64,000 nucleotides of DNA. It comes from Bordetella parapertussis (GTDB lineage Bacteria; Pseudomonadota; Gammaproteobacteria; Burkholderiales; Burkholderiaceae_D). Shown piece after piece: positions 9,644 through 18,733 of this stretch. Made by a program: the position numbers and the translations under genes. Under the pieces are notes generated by a model. That model searched no databases. It saw nothing but the letters and a program-made list of their open reading frames with translations, and was not told the DNA's origin. Each line of letters opens with the position of its first letter. Position 1 is the first letter of the stretch. The DNA lies in contig CAMBFZ010000005.1 of assembly GCA_945866125.1 (NCBI GenBank), positions 76,776-140,775 of the forward strand, in the 5' to 3' direction.

Positions 9644-10004
9644 CCGATTTGTTGGTAAAAGGCGCCCGCACAGACGCTGGGTATCCGTCTATTTTTTCTA
9701 CCCCGCCTACGGCAAATAATGCGTTGACTGGCGGGGAGACTCCCCTCAGCGACGCTTTTGCTGTACAATTCACCCCGCACTGCACCAAACGCAGTTCATT
9801 TAGTTGCATCGCAGACCCCCAAGCATCAACCTGAAGCCTTCCCGCCTCCCGGTGCCGCTCGACAGAGCACCTATCCGGCGCAAAGCTTTTGTGCCGAAAT
9901 CTTCCTGTTAAGTTTTCGTCTGTTTCGTTGGTTGGCGTTGCTTTTTTACGCTGTCGCGTGGCACTTTCTGTGCCCTGCGCGGTATTACATCACGAAAGAA
10001 AACA
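9644..10004. other. Intergenic stretch with the long leader of rhlE
   Basis: No convincing gene lies in these 361 bases. A short hairpin with a T run (9672-9697) may end fabI transcription. TACAAT at 9764-9769 could be a -10 box, but I see no matching -35. The remaining roughly 230 bases contain several small hairpins (for example GGCAC/GTGCC just before 9980) and pyrimidine-rich blocks; they probably form the 5' untranslated region of the helicase gene. Confidence 0.5.
9672..9697 (+). terminator. Weak intrinsic terminator after fabI
   Basis: AGACG (9672-9676) pairs with CGTCT (9686-9690) around a nine-base loop and is followed by A and six T. The stem is short, so efficiency is uncertain. 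Confidence 0.45.
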
Positions 10005-11396
10005 ATGACTTTTGAATCCCTTGGCTTGCATCCTTTTGTTCTTAAAGCACTCAATGAAGCGGGCTACACCAAGCCCACGACCGTGCAAGAGCAAGCCATC
10101 CCTGCCGCAATCGCCGGCCGTGACCTGCTGGTGTCCTCGCAGACCGGGTCCGGCAAGACCGCAGCCTTCATGCTGCCCGCGCTACACAAGTTTGCAGATG
10201 TTGGCCCGACCGAACAAGCAGGTGGCAAAACCCCCAATCAAGAATCACAATCGAGTCGCGCCAAAGGTGGCGACCGTGCGCGCTTCCGCCCGGCGATGCC
10301 AAAAATGTTGGTGCTGACTCCCACCCGCGAACTGGCCTTGCAGGTCACGACTGCAACCGACAAATATGGCAGTGGCATGCGCCGCGTAAAGGCCGTGTCG
10401 ATCTTGGGTGGCATGCCTTACCCGAAACAGATGCAACTGCTGGCACGCAATCCAGAAATTCTGGTTGCCACCCCAGGCCGCCTGATCGACCACATGGAGT
10501 CTGGCAAAATCGATTTTTCCCAACTTGAAATTTTGGTGCTGGACGAAGCCGACCGTATGCTCGACATGGGCTTCATCGACGACATCGAACGGATCATCAG
10601 CAACACCCCTGCCACCCGTCAAACGATGCTGTTCTCGGCAACGCTGGACGGCTTGGTTGGCAATATGGCGCGCCGCATCACCAAAGATCCATTGGTAATT
10701 CAGATCGCCGGCTCCGCATCGAAGCACGAAAATATCCAGCAACGCGTTCACTTCGTTGACGATCTGTCACACAAAAATCGCCTGCTTGATCATCTGCTGC
10801 GCGATACCTCGATCGATCAGGCCGTGATTTTTACCGCCACCAAACGCGATGCCGATACCATTGCCGACCGTCTTAACATCGCTGGTTTTGCCGCCGCTGC
10901 GCTGCACGGCGACATGCACCAAGGCGCGCGCAACCGAACACTCGATAGCCTGCGCCGCGGTCAAGTCAAGGTCCTCGTGGCAACCGACGTCGCAGCACGC
11001 GGCATCGACGTGCCCGCTATCACCCACGTGTTCAACTACGATCTGCCAAAATTTCCGGAAGATTATGTGCACCGTATTGGCCGGACGGGTCGTGCTGGCC
11101 GCAATGGTATCGCCGTGTCGCTAGTCAATCATGCCGAAGGCATGAACGTCAAACGCATCGAACGCTTCACCAAGCAATTGATCCCGGTTGATGTCATTGC
11201 CGGTTTCGAACCGAAGAAAACTTCGTCGGCGAGCCGCCCTTCCCGTCCAAACGGCTGGCGTCCAGGTGATGGCCGCAATGCTGGTGCGGCCAAGCCAGGA
11301 CAACGCACCTTTAGCAAGCCAGGCGCACCACGCAAAGAAGCCGGTAGTGGCGGCGGCTACAAAGGCAGCCGTCCAAGCGATGCACGGCGCGGCTAA
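10005..11396 (+). CDS. rhlE: DEAD-box ATP-dependent RNA helicase, RhlE type
   Basis: A 463-residue helicase that remodels RNA duplexes, in E. coli linked to ribosome assembly and RNA decay. The order of motifs is complete: Q motif (FESLGLHPFVLKAL...PTTVQEQAIP), Walker A SSQTGSGKTAA, PTRELALQ, VATPGRLIDH, DEAD in VLDEADRMLDMGF, SATLD, and HRIGRTGRAGR near the end of the second RecA domain. The C-terminal tail from about residue 405 is rich in Ser, Arg, Gly and Lys and is probably a disordered RNA-binding extension. It is preceded by a long leader and followed by a strong inverted repeat before selD. Confidence 0.94.
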   Translation: MTFESLGLHPFVLKALNEAGYTKPTTVQEQAIPAAIAGRDLLVSSQTGSGKTAAFMLPALHKFADVGPTEQAGGKTPNQESQSSRAKGGDRARFRPAMPKMLVLTPTRELALQVTTATDKYGSGMRRVKAVSILGGMPYPKQMQLLARNPEILVATPGRLIDHMESGKIDFSQLEILVLDEADRMLDMGFIDDIERIISNTPATRQTMLFSATLDGLVGNMARRITKDPLVIQIAGSASKHENIQQRVHFVDDLSHKNRLLDHLLRDTSIDQAVIFTATKRDADTIADRLNIAGFAAAALHGDMHQGARNRTLDSLRRGQVKVLVATDVAARGIDVPAITHVFNYDLPKFPEDYVHRIGRTGRAGRNGIAVSLVNHAEGMNVKRIERFTKQLIPVDVIAGFEPKKTSSASRPSRPNGWRPGDGRNAGAAKPGQRTFSKPGAPRKEAGSGGGYKGSRPSDARRG

Positions 11397-11416
11397 CCAA
11401 AGCGACGCGTAACAAC

Positions 11417-11449
11417 ACACTGGCCCCCGGCAATGCCGGGGGCCAGTGT
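11417..11449 (+). terminator. Perfect 16-bp inverted repeat between rhlE and selD
   Basis: ACACTGGCCCCCGGCA and its exact reverse complement flank a single central A. The hairpin is very stable, but only TTT follows, so it is an imperfect intrinsic terminator; it could also protect the rhlE mRNA end or attenuate read-through into selD. Confidence 0.55.
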
Positions 11450-11516
11450 CGTTTCAAGACCCGGATCCCGCGTCAAAATACGCGACAATTTTGCTTCCAA
11501 AATAGGAAAGCCCGAC

Positions 11517-12575
11517 ATGAACACCGCAGCAGAGCAGACTCTGAAACTGACCTCGTTTTCCCATGGTGGAGGCTGCGGGTGCAAAATCGCACCGGGCATC
11601 CTGGCTGACATTCTCAAACAATCCCCGGGCTTTCCGGTACCCGCTCAACTATTGGTCGGCATCGAGACCGCCGATGACGCTGCAGTCTATCTGCTCAATG
11701 ACGAACAAGCCCTGATTGCAACCACTGATTTTTTCATGCCCATCGTCGACGATCCGACCGACTTTGGCCGCATCGCTGCCACCAACGCAATCTCAGATGT
11801 CTATGCCATGGGCGGCACACCGATCATGGCGCTCGCATTAGTCGGCATGCCGATCGACAAACTTCCTATCGAGACCATCGGAAAAATTCTCGCAGGCGGT
11901 GCATCCATCTGTGCCGAGGCGGGTATTCCAATTGCCGGCGGACATACGATTGACTCCGTTGAACCCATTTACGGACTTGTGGTGATGGGACTGGTACATC
12001 CGTCGCGCATTAAGCGTAATGCCGACGCGCGCGCCGGCGATAAACTCATCCTGGGCAAGCCACTTGGTGTGGGCATTCTGTCGGCAGCGCTCAAGAAAAA
12101 TGCGCTCGATACAGCGGGGTACGGCGCCATGATTGACAGCACCACCAAACTCAATACGCCAGGCAGAGAGTTGGCCGCTATCGCTGGCGTCCATGCACTT
12201 ACCGACGTGACCGGCTTTGGCTTGTTGGGGCATGCGCGCGAAATGGCGCGCGGTGCAAGTTTGCAAGTGCGCCTGCACATGCAGGCCGTACCGTTTCTGC
12301 CGCAAGCCGAGTCTCTGGCAGCGCAAGGTTTCATCACCGGCGCATCGGCGCGCAACTGGGCAGGCTATCAACAAGACATCCGTCTTGACCCGACCATCAC
12401 ACCCCTGCAGCAAGCGCTGCTGACCGATCCACAAACGTCGGGTGGATTGTTAGTTGCCTGTGATGCGGACTCGGTGGAACAGGTCCTTGCTATCTTTTAC
12501 GCACACGGATTTCAGGAGGCCGCTGTTGTGGGCGAGATGATGAACGGTGAGGCAGAGGTAACCGTTCTGCCCTAG
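11517..12575 (+). CDS. selD: Selenide, water dikinase (selenophosphate synthetase)
   Basis: The enzyme makes selenophosphate from selenide and ATP, the selenium donor for selenocysteine-tRNA and for 2-selenouridine in tRNA. The N-terminal loop HGGGCGCKIAPG contains the catalytic Cys (C20) and Lys (K23) in the usual spacing; it is a cysteine form, not a selenocysteine form. The PurM/AIRS fold is seen in DDAAVYLL, TTDFFMPIVDDP, GGHTID and DVTGFGLLGHA. I chose the ATG at 11517 because AGGAAAG precedes it and the protein then starts MNTAAEQTLKL; an earlier in-frame ATG lies inside the hairpin. It has 352 residues. No selA, selB or selU is in the window. Confidence 0.95.
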   Translation: MNTAAEQTLKLTSFSHGGGCGCKIAPGILADILKQSPGFPVPAQLLVGIETADDAAVYLLNDEQALIATTDFFMPIVDDPTDFGRIAATNAISDVYAMGGTPIMALALVGMPIDKLPIETIGKILAGGASICAEAGIPIAGGHTIDSVEPIYGLVVMGLVHPSRIKRNADARAGDKLILGKPLGVGILSAALKKNALDTAGYGAMIDSTTKLNTPGRELAAIAGVHALTDVTGFGLLGHAREMARGASLQVRLHMQAVPFLPQAESLAAQGFITGASARNWAGYQQDIRLDPTITPLQQALLTDPQTSGGLLVACDADSVEQVLAIFYAHGFQEAAVVGEMMNGEAEVTVLP

Positions 12576-12663
12576 CGAGAGGCGAGCCGGACTCGCTCAC
12601 ATTGCCCTGTTTCTCTATTTCGCGGCTTGCTACACTAGCGCTGTTTACTTCCCCAAACCGATC

Positions 12664-13353
12664 ATGTCCTCAAGCCCCTCTCCAGCGCTGCAATGCCGTG
12701 CACTCTGCAAAGCTTACGGTGCACGAACGGTACTGCACTATCTCGATTTCACCCTTGCACCCGGCGAATATGTCGCCATCATGGGTGACTCCGGCGTCGG
12801 CAAATCCAGTTTACTCAATCTGATTGCAGGGCTGGACACGCCCGATAGCGGGAGCTTGACGATTGATGGCGCCGTCATGTCCAGCCTTGATGATGCGGCA
12901 GCCACATTGCTACGGCGCCAAAAGCTTGGTTTTATTTTTCAGGCTTTTCACCTTTTGCCCCACCTGACGCTTAACCAGAATATCGCCTTGCCACTCATAC
13001 TTAATGCAATGCCTCTGGCCCGCGCGAAGCAGATGCTGGATGCGGTGGGACTCGCCGGACGCGGGGAAGATTTTCCGCGTCAACTCTCTGGCGGTGAATT
13101 GCAGCGCGTGGCGATTGCGCGTGCGCTCGTGCATCAGCCGCGACTTATTTTGGCGGATGAGCCTACCGGCAACCTTGACCCCGATACTGCACGCGATATT
13201 TTGCTGCTGCTAAAAAATGAGATCCGCGCCAGTGCCGCCTCGGCCATCATCGTCACCCATTCCCGCGTAGCTGCAGCAACAGCGGATCGTATTTTGCTCC
13301 TGTCACGTACCGGGCTAAAAGAAATACGTGCCGATCAGACTGGGGCGCAATGA
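12664..13353 (+). CDS. ABC transporter ATPase, LolD/MacB-like (AttE-type)
   Basis: A 229-residue ABC ATPase of the LolD/MacB class: Walker A MGDSGVGKSSLLNLIAGLD, the LolD-type segment RRQKLGFIFQAFHLLPHLT, signature LSGGELQRVAIARALV and Walker B LILADEPTGNLD are all present. Its stop overlaps the start of the permease gene as ATGA. ATPases of this class couple to FtsX-type permeases that move lipids, lipoproteins or signals across the envelope and seldom import solutes. In this gene order (ATPase, permease, secreted AttH-like protein) it resembles the AttEFGH type of system. The transported substrate cannot be read from the sequence. Confidence 0.85.
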   Translation: MSSSPSPALQCRALCKAYGARTVLHYLDFTLAPGEYVAIMGDSGVGKSSLLNLIAGLDTPDSGSLTIDGAVMSSLDDAAATLLRRQKLGFIFQAFHLLPHLTLNQNIALPLILNAMPLARAKQMLDAVGLAGRGEDFPRQLSGGELQRVAIARALVHQPRLILADEPTGNLDPDTARDILLLLKNEIRASAASAIIVTHSRVAAATADRILLLSRTGLKEIRADQTGAQ

Positions 13354-15854
13354 ATCCTGTTTTGCTGCGCTGGCTGCTATTAGGCGAATGGCGCGCGCAT
13401 CCGGTTCGCGCGCTCGTAGCGCTCGCCGCGATTGCGCTCGGCGTAGCACTCGGATTTGGCATTCATCTCATCAACGGCGCTGCCGTAAGCGAATTTTCTG
13501 CGGCCGCACGCAGCCTCTCAGGCAGCGCTGATTTGCAGTTACGCGCACAAGCGCCGCACTTTGACGAAACACATTACTCAAGCATTGCTACCTTACCCGG
13601 TGTCGCCATCGCCAGCCCGGTGCTCGAACTTGATGTTGCCGTCACCGGGCAACGCAACAATCTAAAAGTCCTTGGTATTGATGGTTTTCAAGCCGCAGGC
13701 ATTGCCCCCGACATGCTCGGCGTACCCGACCCCGAGCACCCGTTTGACAGCTTGATGGCCGACACCTTGTTTCTATCTCCGGCGGCACTGCAATGGCTAC
13801 AACGCAAACAAGGCGATACCCTCGAACTACATAGCGGCACGCGCATCATCAGACTGCGTATTGCCGGCACACTGGTGCGCGCACGCGCCGGACAGCGACT
13901 TGCCGTGATGGACATCGCCAGCGCGCAATGGCAGTTTGGCAAACTCGGCCTACTTTCACGCATTGATCTCAAACTCGACCCTGGGGTAGACCGCAGTGCC
14001 TTCAAGGCTTCGCTATCTGCCCGGCTTGCCACAGACTTTGTCATCACGGACGCGGCGGACCAAGATCAACGCACCGACAACATGTCGCGCGCCTATCGGG
14101 TCAACCTCAATGTGCTCGCACTAGTGGCCTTGTTCACCGGCGCGTTTCTGGTCTTCTCAACACAAGCTTTGTCGGTGCTGTGGCGCCGGCCGCAGTTTGC
14201 GCTATTGCGCGTCATGGGCGTCACGCGCCGGCAATTACTTACGCAAGTGCTGCTCGAAGGCACGCTCTTGGGTGCGGCAGGCTCGCTGCTTGGGCTGCTA
14301 CTGGGCGCGCTGCTCGCGCGCGCTGCGCTGTCCCTCTTTGGGGGTGATTTGGGTGGTGGTTATTTTCCGGGCGTGCAACCGGTGCTGCAGATTGATGTGC
14401 TCGCGGCCTGCGGATTTTTTTTGGGCGGCAGCGGCGTGGCGATGCTCGGTAGTCTGTCGCCAGCATGGGAAGCGGCGCAGGCCAAGCCGGCTCCAGCCTT
14501 AAAATCAGGCAGCGAAGAGGTCGCCTTGTCTTCGCTGCGTACCGCATGGCCGGCGCTCACCGCCATCGTCTTGGGTGCCGTATTGACCCAATTGCCCCCA
14601 GTGGCGGGACTGCCCGTATTTGCTTATATCGCTATCGCACTACTGCTTGTTGGCAGCATTGCCCTCATGCCACAACTTGCCGGTATCGTGTTCGCGGCAT
14701 TGGGCCGGCGCTGGCGTGGTGTCATCACTGGACTCATGCTGGCCCGACTGGCCAATGCACCCAATCAGGCATCGATTGCATTAGCCGGCGTCCTGGCCAG
14801 TTTTGCGCTGATGGTGGCGATGGCCATCATGGTCTCCAGTTTCAGAATGTCGGTCGATGACTGGTTACAGCAATTGCTCTCTGCTGATCTGTATGTACGC
14901 ACTGCGACGGGAGGTGAAAACGGCGTACTGCAAGCGGCAGAACAAACACAAGTCGCCGCGATAGCAGGCGTGGTGCGTGCGGAAAAATCGCGCAATCTGT
15001 CGTTGACCCTGGACCCGGCGCGCCCGCCAGTGGCGCTCATTGCGCGCTCGGCCAATAGCGAGGTAGTCGAACGGGTCTTGCCCTTGGTCGGCCCATCGAT
15101 TGCAGGCTTGGCGCGCCCGGTCTGGATTTCTGAGGCGATGGTAGACCTCTATGGCTGGCAACCCGGACAGCAGGTCATGCTGCCCATTGGAATGCAGCGC
15201 CATCCCTTCACCGTGGCCGGCGTCTGGCGCGACTATGCGCGGCAGTCGGGTGCGTTGCAGATACGCCTGCCGGACTATCAGCTATTGTCAGGCGATTTGA
15301 CGGTGAACGATATGGCGCTATGGGTGAAAAGTGAGCATAGCACAACGCAAGTCCGACAACAGCTCGCCGCACTTCCCTTTGGCAGCACGCTTGAATTTGC
15401 CGAACCCGGCGAGATACGCGCCATCAGTCTAAAAATATTTGATCGCAGCTTTGTCGTCACCTATCTGCTCGAAGGGGTCGCGATGATCATTGGCCTGTTT
15501 GGTGTGGCCGCGACGTTTTCAGCGCAGACCCTATCGCGCGCGCGAGAGTTTGGCATGCTGCGTCATGTTGGCGTGACGCGCAGACAGATTCTAATGCTGC
15601 TGGCCGGCGAAGGCGCACTACTGGCGACACTGGCGATAGCAGCAGGATTTTTTCTCGGCTGGTGCATTAGTTTGATTCTGGTGTTTATTGTGAATCCCCA
15701 GTCGTTTCACTGGACCATGCAATTGCATATGCCGTGGGGTTTGCTCACTGTCGTGGCTGCCGTATTGCTGCTATCGGCCGCGGTCACGGCGCTGGCATCA
15801 GGCAAACTGGCTATCGCCGGCAGTGCCGTGCGCGCCGTGCGGGAGGATTGGTAA
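13350..15854 (+). CDS. ABC transporter permease with two FtsX domains (AttF/AttG-like)
   Basis: An 834-residue inner-membrane protein. The first membrane helix (ALVALAAIALGVALGFGIHL) is followed by a large periplasmic region and a first FtsX block of three helices around residues 250-370. A second set (about 390-500) and a C-terminal FtsX block (about 710-825, starting VVTYLLEGVAMIIGLFGV) complete a fused double permease. The repeated motif GVTRRQLLTQVLLEG and GVTRRQILMLLAGEG in the cytoplasmic coupling loops shows the internal duplication. It is coupled by ATGA to the ATPase gene before it, and a two-base gap leads into the next gene. Confidence 0.88.
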   Translation: MNPVLLRWLLLGEWRAHPVRALVALAAIALGVALGFGIHLINGAAVSEFSAAARSLSGSADLQLRAQAPHFDETHYSSIATLPGVAIASPVLELDVAVTGQRNNLKVLGIDGFQAAGIAPDMLGVPDPEHPFDSLMADTLFLSPAALQWLQRKQGDTLELHSGTRIIRLRIAGTLVRARAGQRLAVMDIASAQWQFGKLGLLSRIDLKLDPGVDRSAFKASLSARLATDFVITDAADQDQRTDNMSRAYRVNLNVLALVALFTGAFLVFSTQALSVLWRRPQFALLRVMGVTRRQLLTQVLLEGTLLGAAGSLLGLLLGALLARAALSLFGGDLGGGYFPGVQPVLQIDVLAACGFFLGGSGVAMLGSLSPAWEAAQAKPAPALKSGSEEVALSSLRTAWPALTAIVLGAVLTQLPPVAGLPVFAYIAIALLLVGSIALMPQLAGIVFAALGRRWRGVITGLMLARLANAPNQASIALAGVLASFALMVAMAIMVSSFRMSVDDWLQQLLSADLYVRTATGGENGVLQAAEQTQVAAIAGVVRAEKSRNLSLTLDPARPPVALIARSANSEVVERVLPLVGPSIAGLARPVWISEAMVDLYGWQPGQQVMLPIGMQRHPFTVAGVWRDYARQSGALQIRLPDYQLLSGDLTVNDMALWVKSEHSTTQVRQQLAALPFGSTLEFAEPGEIRAISLKIFDRSFVVTYLLEGVAMIIGLFGVAATFSAQTLSRAREFGMLRHVGVTRRQILMLLAGEGALLATLAIAAGFFLGWCISLILVFIVNPQSFHWTMQLHMPWGLLTVVAAVLLLSAAVTALASGKLAIAGSAVRAVREDW

Positions 15855-15856
15855 GC

Positions 15857-16939
15857 ATGCCGCATCAAATCCGACAGACGCTTTGTCTTTTATTGTGCCT
15901 CCTCTGGACCAGCCTGGGACTAGCTGCGCCACCCCAATTCAGCGCCGTCACGCCCGGTAAAGCCCTGCGTATTCCGCACGATACCGGCGCCCACCCTGAC
16001 TTTCGCACTGAGTGGTGGTATGTCACTGGCTGGCTACAAACGCCCACGGGTAAACCGCTGGGCTTTCAAGTGACGTTCTTTCGCTCGGCGACCGAGCATG
16101 ATCGCGCCAACCCAAGTGGTTTCGCGCCGAGCCAACTAATCGTCGCCCACGCGGCATTGTCTGACCCTGCTGTAGGCAAACTGCATCACGACCAGAAAAT
16201 CGCGCGGGCCGGCATGGGCTTGGCGGATGCCAAAGAAGGGTATACCGATCTTCAATTGCATAACTGGCGCATGAAACGCGCACCCGACGGCAGTTATCAG
16301 ATCAGTCTGCCAGCACGTGAATTTGCACTAACACTCACGCTCTCACCGACCCAGCCTGTTTTATTGCAAGGCGAAGCCGGCTTTTCGCGTAAAGGTCCAA
16401 GACCTGGCCAGGCCAGCTACTACATCACGGAGCCGCACTTGCAAGTCCAGGGACAATTACAGCGCGCCGGCCGCAGTGTAGCGGTCACAGGCACAGCCTG
16501 GATGGACCATGAATGGTCGACCTCGGTCCTTGACCCGCAAGCCACTGGTTGGGATTGGGTGGGTGCCAATCTGGACGATGGCTCGGCACTCATGGCCTTT
16601 CAGATTCGTGCAAAAAATGGCGGCACAGTATGGCGGCATGCGACACTGCGCGATGCCGCAGGCCATGTGACGCAATACAGCGGCGACAAGATACGCTTTA
16701 CCCCGCAACGGCATTGGCGATCGCCCCGAACCGGCGCCCGCTACCCAGTGGCTATGGTGATCGACACCGGTGGCACACGCTGGCTGCTCACGCCGCTGCA
16801 GGACGATCAGGAACTCGACTCGCGCCAATCAACCGGCGCGGTTTACTGGGAAGGCGCCGTTGGCGTAACACGCGACGGCAAACAGGCCGGGCGCGCTTAT
16901 TTTGAAATGACCGGCTACGTAAAACCACTAAAATTATGA
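15857..16939 (+). CDS. Secreted AttH/CrtC-like lipocalin-fold protein
   Basis: The 360-residue protein begins with a signal peptide (MPHQIRQTLCLLLCLLWTSL, cleaved near GLA/APP). The body carries hallmarks of the AttH / hydroxyneurosporene-synthase-like family: PDFRTEWWYVTGWL near the N-terminus, FFRSATEHDRANPSGFAPSQ, and WMDHEWSTSVLDPQATGWDW in the middle. Members are often annotated as carotenoid 1,2-hydratase or as putative secreted hydrolase, but no carotenoid genes are nearby, so a carotenoid role is unlikely here. It is encoded between an FtsX-type permease and an ABC exporter, which suggests a periplasmic partner of that transporter. The start at 15857 is two bases after the permease stop. 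Confidence 0.82.
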   Translation: MPHQIRQTLCLLLCLLWTSLGLAAPPQFSAVTPGKALRIPHDTGAHPDFRTEWWYVTGWLQTPTGKPLGFQVTFFRSATEHDRANPSGFAPSQLIVAHAALSDPAVGKLHHDQKIARAGMGLADAKEGYTDLQLHNWRMKRAPDGSYQISLPAREFALTLTLSPTQPVLLQGEAGFSRKGPRPGQASYYITEPHLQVQGQLQRAGRSVAVTGTAWMDHEWSTSVLDPQATGWDWVGANLDDGSALMAFQIRAKNGGTVWRHATLRDAAGHVTQYSGDKIRFTPQRHWRSPRTGARYPVAMVIDTGGTRWLLTPLQDDQELDSRQSTGAVYWEGAVGVTRDGKQAGRAYFEMTGYVKPLKL

Positions 16940-18720
16940 CAACAAAAACTGATCGCCCGGCCGCCAAGAGTGGCTTGAAAACACTTGCGCGGCTACTGCC
17001 TTTTCTCGCTCCCTATAAAAAAGAATTCGTCCTGGCCGGCATCGCACTGGTGATTGCGGCGGCCGCTACGCTGGCTGTACCGTACGCGTTTCGGCAAATG
17101 ATCGATCTGGGTTTCGCGTCCGGCGGTAATGGCAATGCCGCCCATATCAATCAATATTTTCTGGCCTTGTTTGGCGTGGCAGCGGTACTCGCTGTCTCGG
17201 TTGCTGCGCGCTTTTACATGGTGTCATGGCTGGGCGAGCGCGTGACGGCCGACATCCGCAGTACCGTCTACGCGCATGTGGTTAAACAAAGTCCGCAATT
17301 TTTTGAGACCACCCAAACCGGGGAAGTTCTCTCACGGTTGACGACTGACACCACACTGATTCAGTCATTAGTAGGCACCAGCATTTCGATGGCGCTGCGT
17401 AACCTGCTGCTCTTCATCGGCGGGCTGCTGATGATGTTCATCACTAGCGTCAAACTCTCTGCCATTATTTTGGTCATGCTGCTGGCCGTGGTGCTGCCGA
17501 TTGTGATGTTTGGCCGTCGGGTACGTAAACTTTCGCGAGACTCACAAGACCGGATCGCAGACGCCTCCGGCATGGCCGGTGAGATTCTCAATGCCATGCC
17601 AACCGTACAGGCCTTTACCCACGAACAGATCGAAGCCGAACGTTTCAACGTGTCGGTGCAGCACGCATTCAACACCGCGATCAATCGTATTCGTGCGCGC
17701 TCCATCCTCACCGTAATGGCGATTTCCCTCATCTTTGGTGCGATCGTGTTTGTGCTGTGGCTAGGTGCGCATGCCGTCCTTGAGGGCCGCATGAGTGCTG
17801 GCGAGCTGGGGCAGTTTGTGCTCTACACGGCGATCCTGGCGGGTGCTGTCGGCGCGCTCGCCGAAGTCATGGGCGAAGCGCAGCGCGCAGCCGGCGCCAG
17901 CGAAAGACTTCTTGAACTGCTGGCTGAGCGTTCCCCCATTACCGAGCCCGCGCAGCCGCTAGCGCTGCCGGCACGCACCGAGAATGGCGCAACAGTCCAT
18001 ATCGAAGGACTGCACTTTCATTATCCGTCCCGTCCGGATACGGCTGCCTTGTCGGCGTTGTCGCTCCATGTGTCGCCGGGAGAAACCGTCGCCATCGTTG
18101 GCCCCTCAGGCGCAGGCAAAACGACGTTGTTTCAAATGCTGCTGCGTTTTTATGATCCGCAAGAGGGCATCATTACGCTTGATGGCGTCGACATCCGCGC
18201 GCTTGACTTACATACCTTGCGCAATGCCATTGGCATTGTGCCGCAAGACACGGTCGTGTTTTCTGCGAACGCGATGGAAAATATCCGCTATGGCCGACCC
18301 GACGCCACCGATGACGAAGTCATTACGGCCGCGACGCTGGCCGCTGCGCATGAATTTATTGAACGGCTGCCAGAAGGATATCAATCCTTTTTGGGCGAGC
18401 GCGGAGTGCGTCTATCAGGCGGCCAGCGTCAGCGCATTGCGATTGCGCGTGCACTGTTAAAAAATCCACCTTTGCTTTTGCTTGACGAAGCCACGAGCGC
18501 GCTTGACGCCGAGTCGGAACGACTCGTGCAAGGTGCGCTTGAGGTAGCCATGCTGGGCCGAACGACACTGGTCATTGCGCACCGCCTGGCGACGGTACAA
18601 AGAGCGACCCGTATTATCGTGATGGAACATGGCTGTATTGTTGAAACCGGCACCCATGCATCGCTGGTAGCGCAAGGCGGTCTCTATGCGAGCCTGGCCG
18701 CCTTGCAGTTTACGCACTAG
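16936..18720 (+). CDS. ABC exporter, fused membrane and ATPase domains (MsbA-like)
   Basis: A 594-residue half-transporter: a six-helix ABC membrane domain (about 25-310) followed by an ATPase with Walker A GPSGAGKTT, signature LSGGQRQRIAIARALL, Walker B LLLLDEATSALD and the switch IAHRLATV. It should work as a homodimer in the inner membrane and export a lipid-like or amphipathic compound; the exact substrate is unknown. The ATG overlaps the stop of the AttH-like gene as ATGA, making it the fourth member of a fully coupled cluster. It is too generic to be called msbA with confidence, since no lpxK follows. Confidence 0.88.
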   Translation: MTTKTDRPAAKSGLKTLARLLPFLAPYKKEFVLAGIALVIAAAATLAVPYAFRQMIDLGFASGGNGNAAHINQYFLALFGVAAVLAVSVAARFYMVSWLGERVTADIRSTVYAHVVKQSPQFFETTQTGEVLSRLTTDTTLIQSLVGTSISMALRNLLLFIGGLLMMFITSVKLSAIILVMLLAVVLPIVMFGRRVRKLSRDSQDRIADASGMAGEILNAMPTVQAFTHEQIEAERFNVSVQHAFNTAINRIRARSILTVMAISLIFGAIVFVLWLGAHAVLEGRMSAGELGQFVLYTAILAGAVGALAEVMGEAQRAAGASERLLELLAERSPITEPAQPLALPARTENGATVHIEGLHFHYPSRPDTAALSALSLHVSPGETVAIVGPSGAGKTTLFQMLLRFYDPQEGIITLDGVDIRALDLHTLRNAIGIVPQDTVVFSANAMENIRYGRPDATDDEVITAATLAAAHEFIERLPEGYQSFLGERGVRLSGGQRQRIAIARALLKNPPLLLLDEATSALDAESERLVQGALEVAMLGRTTLVIAHRLATVQRATRIIVMEHGCIVETGTHASLVAQGGLYASLAALQFTH

Positions 18721-18733
18721 CCGACACGAAAAA

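Noticed and set aside
15857..16939. Carotenoid 1,2-hydratase (CrtC) function for the secreted protein
   Set aside because: Family resemblance exists, but there are no carotenoid genes nearby, it has a signal peptide and sits in an ABC transporter cluster.
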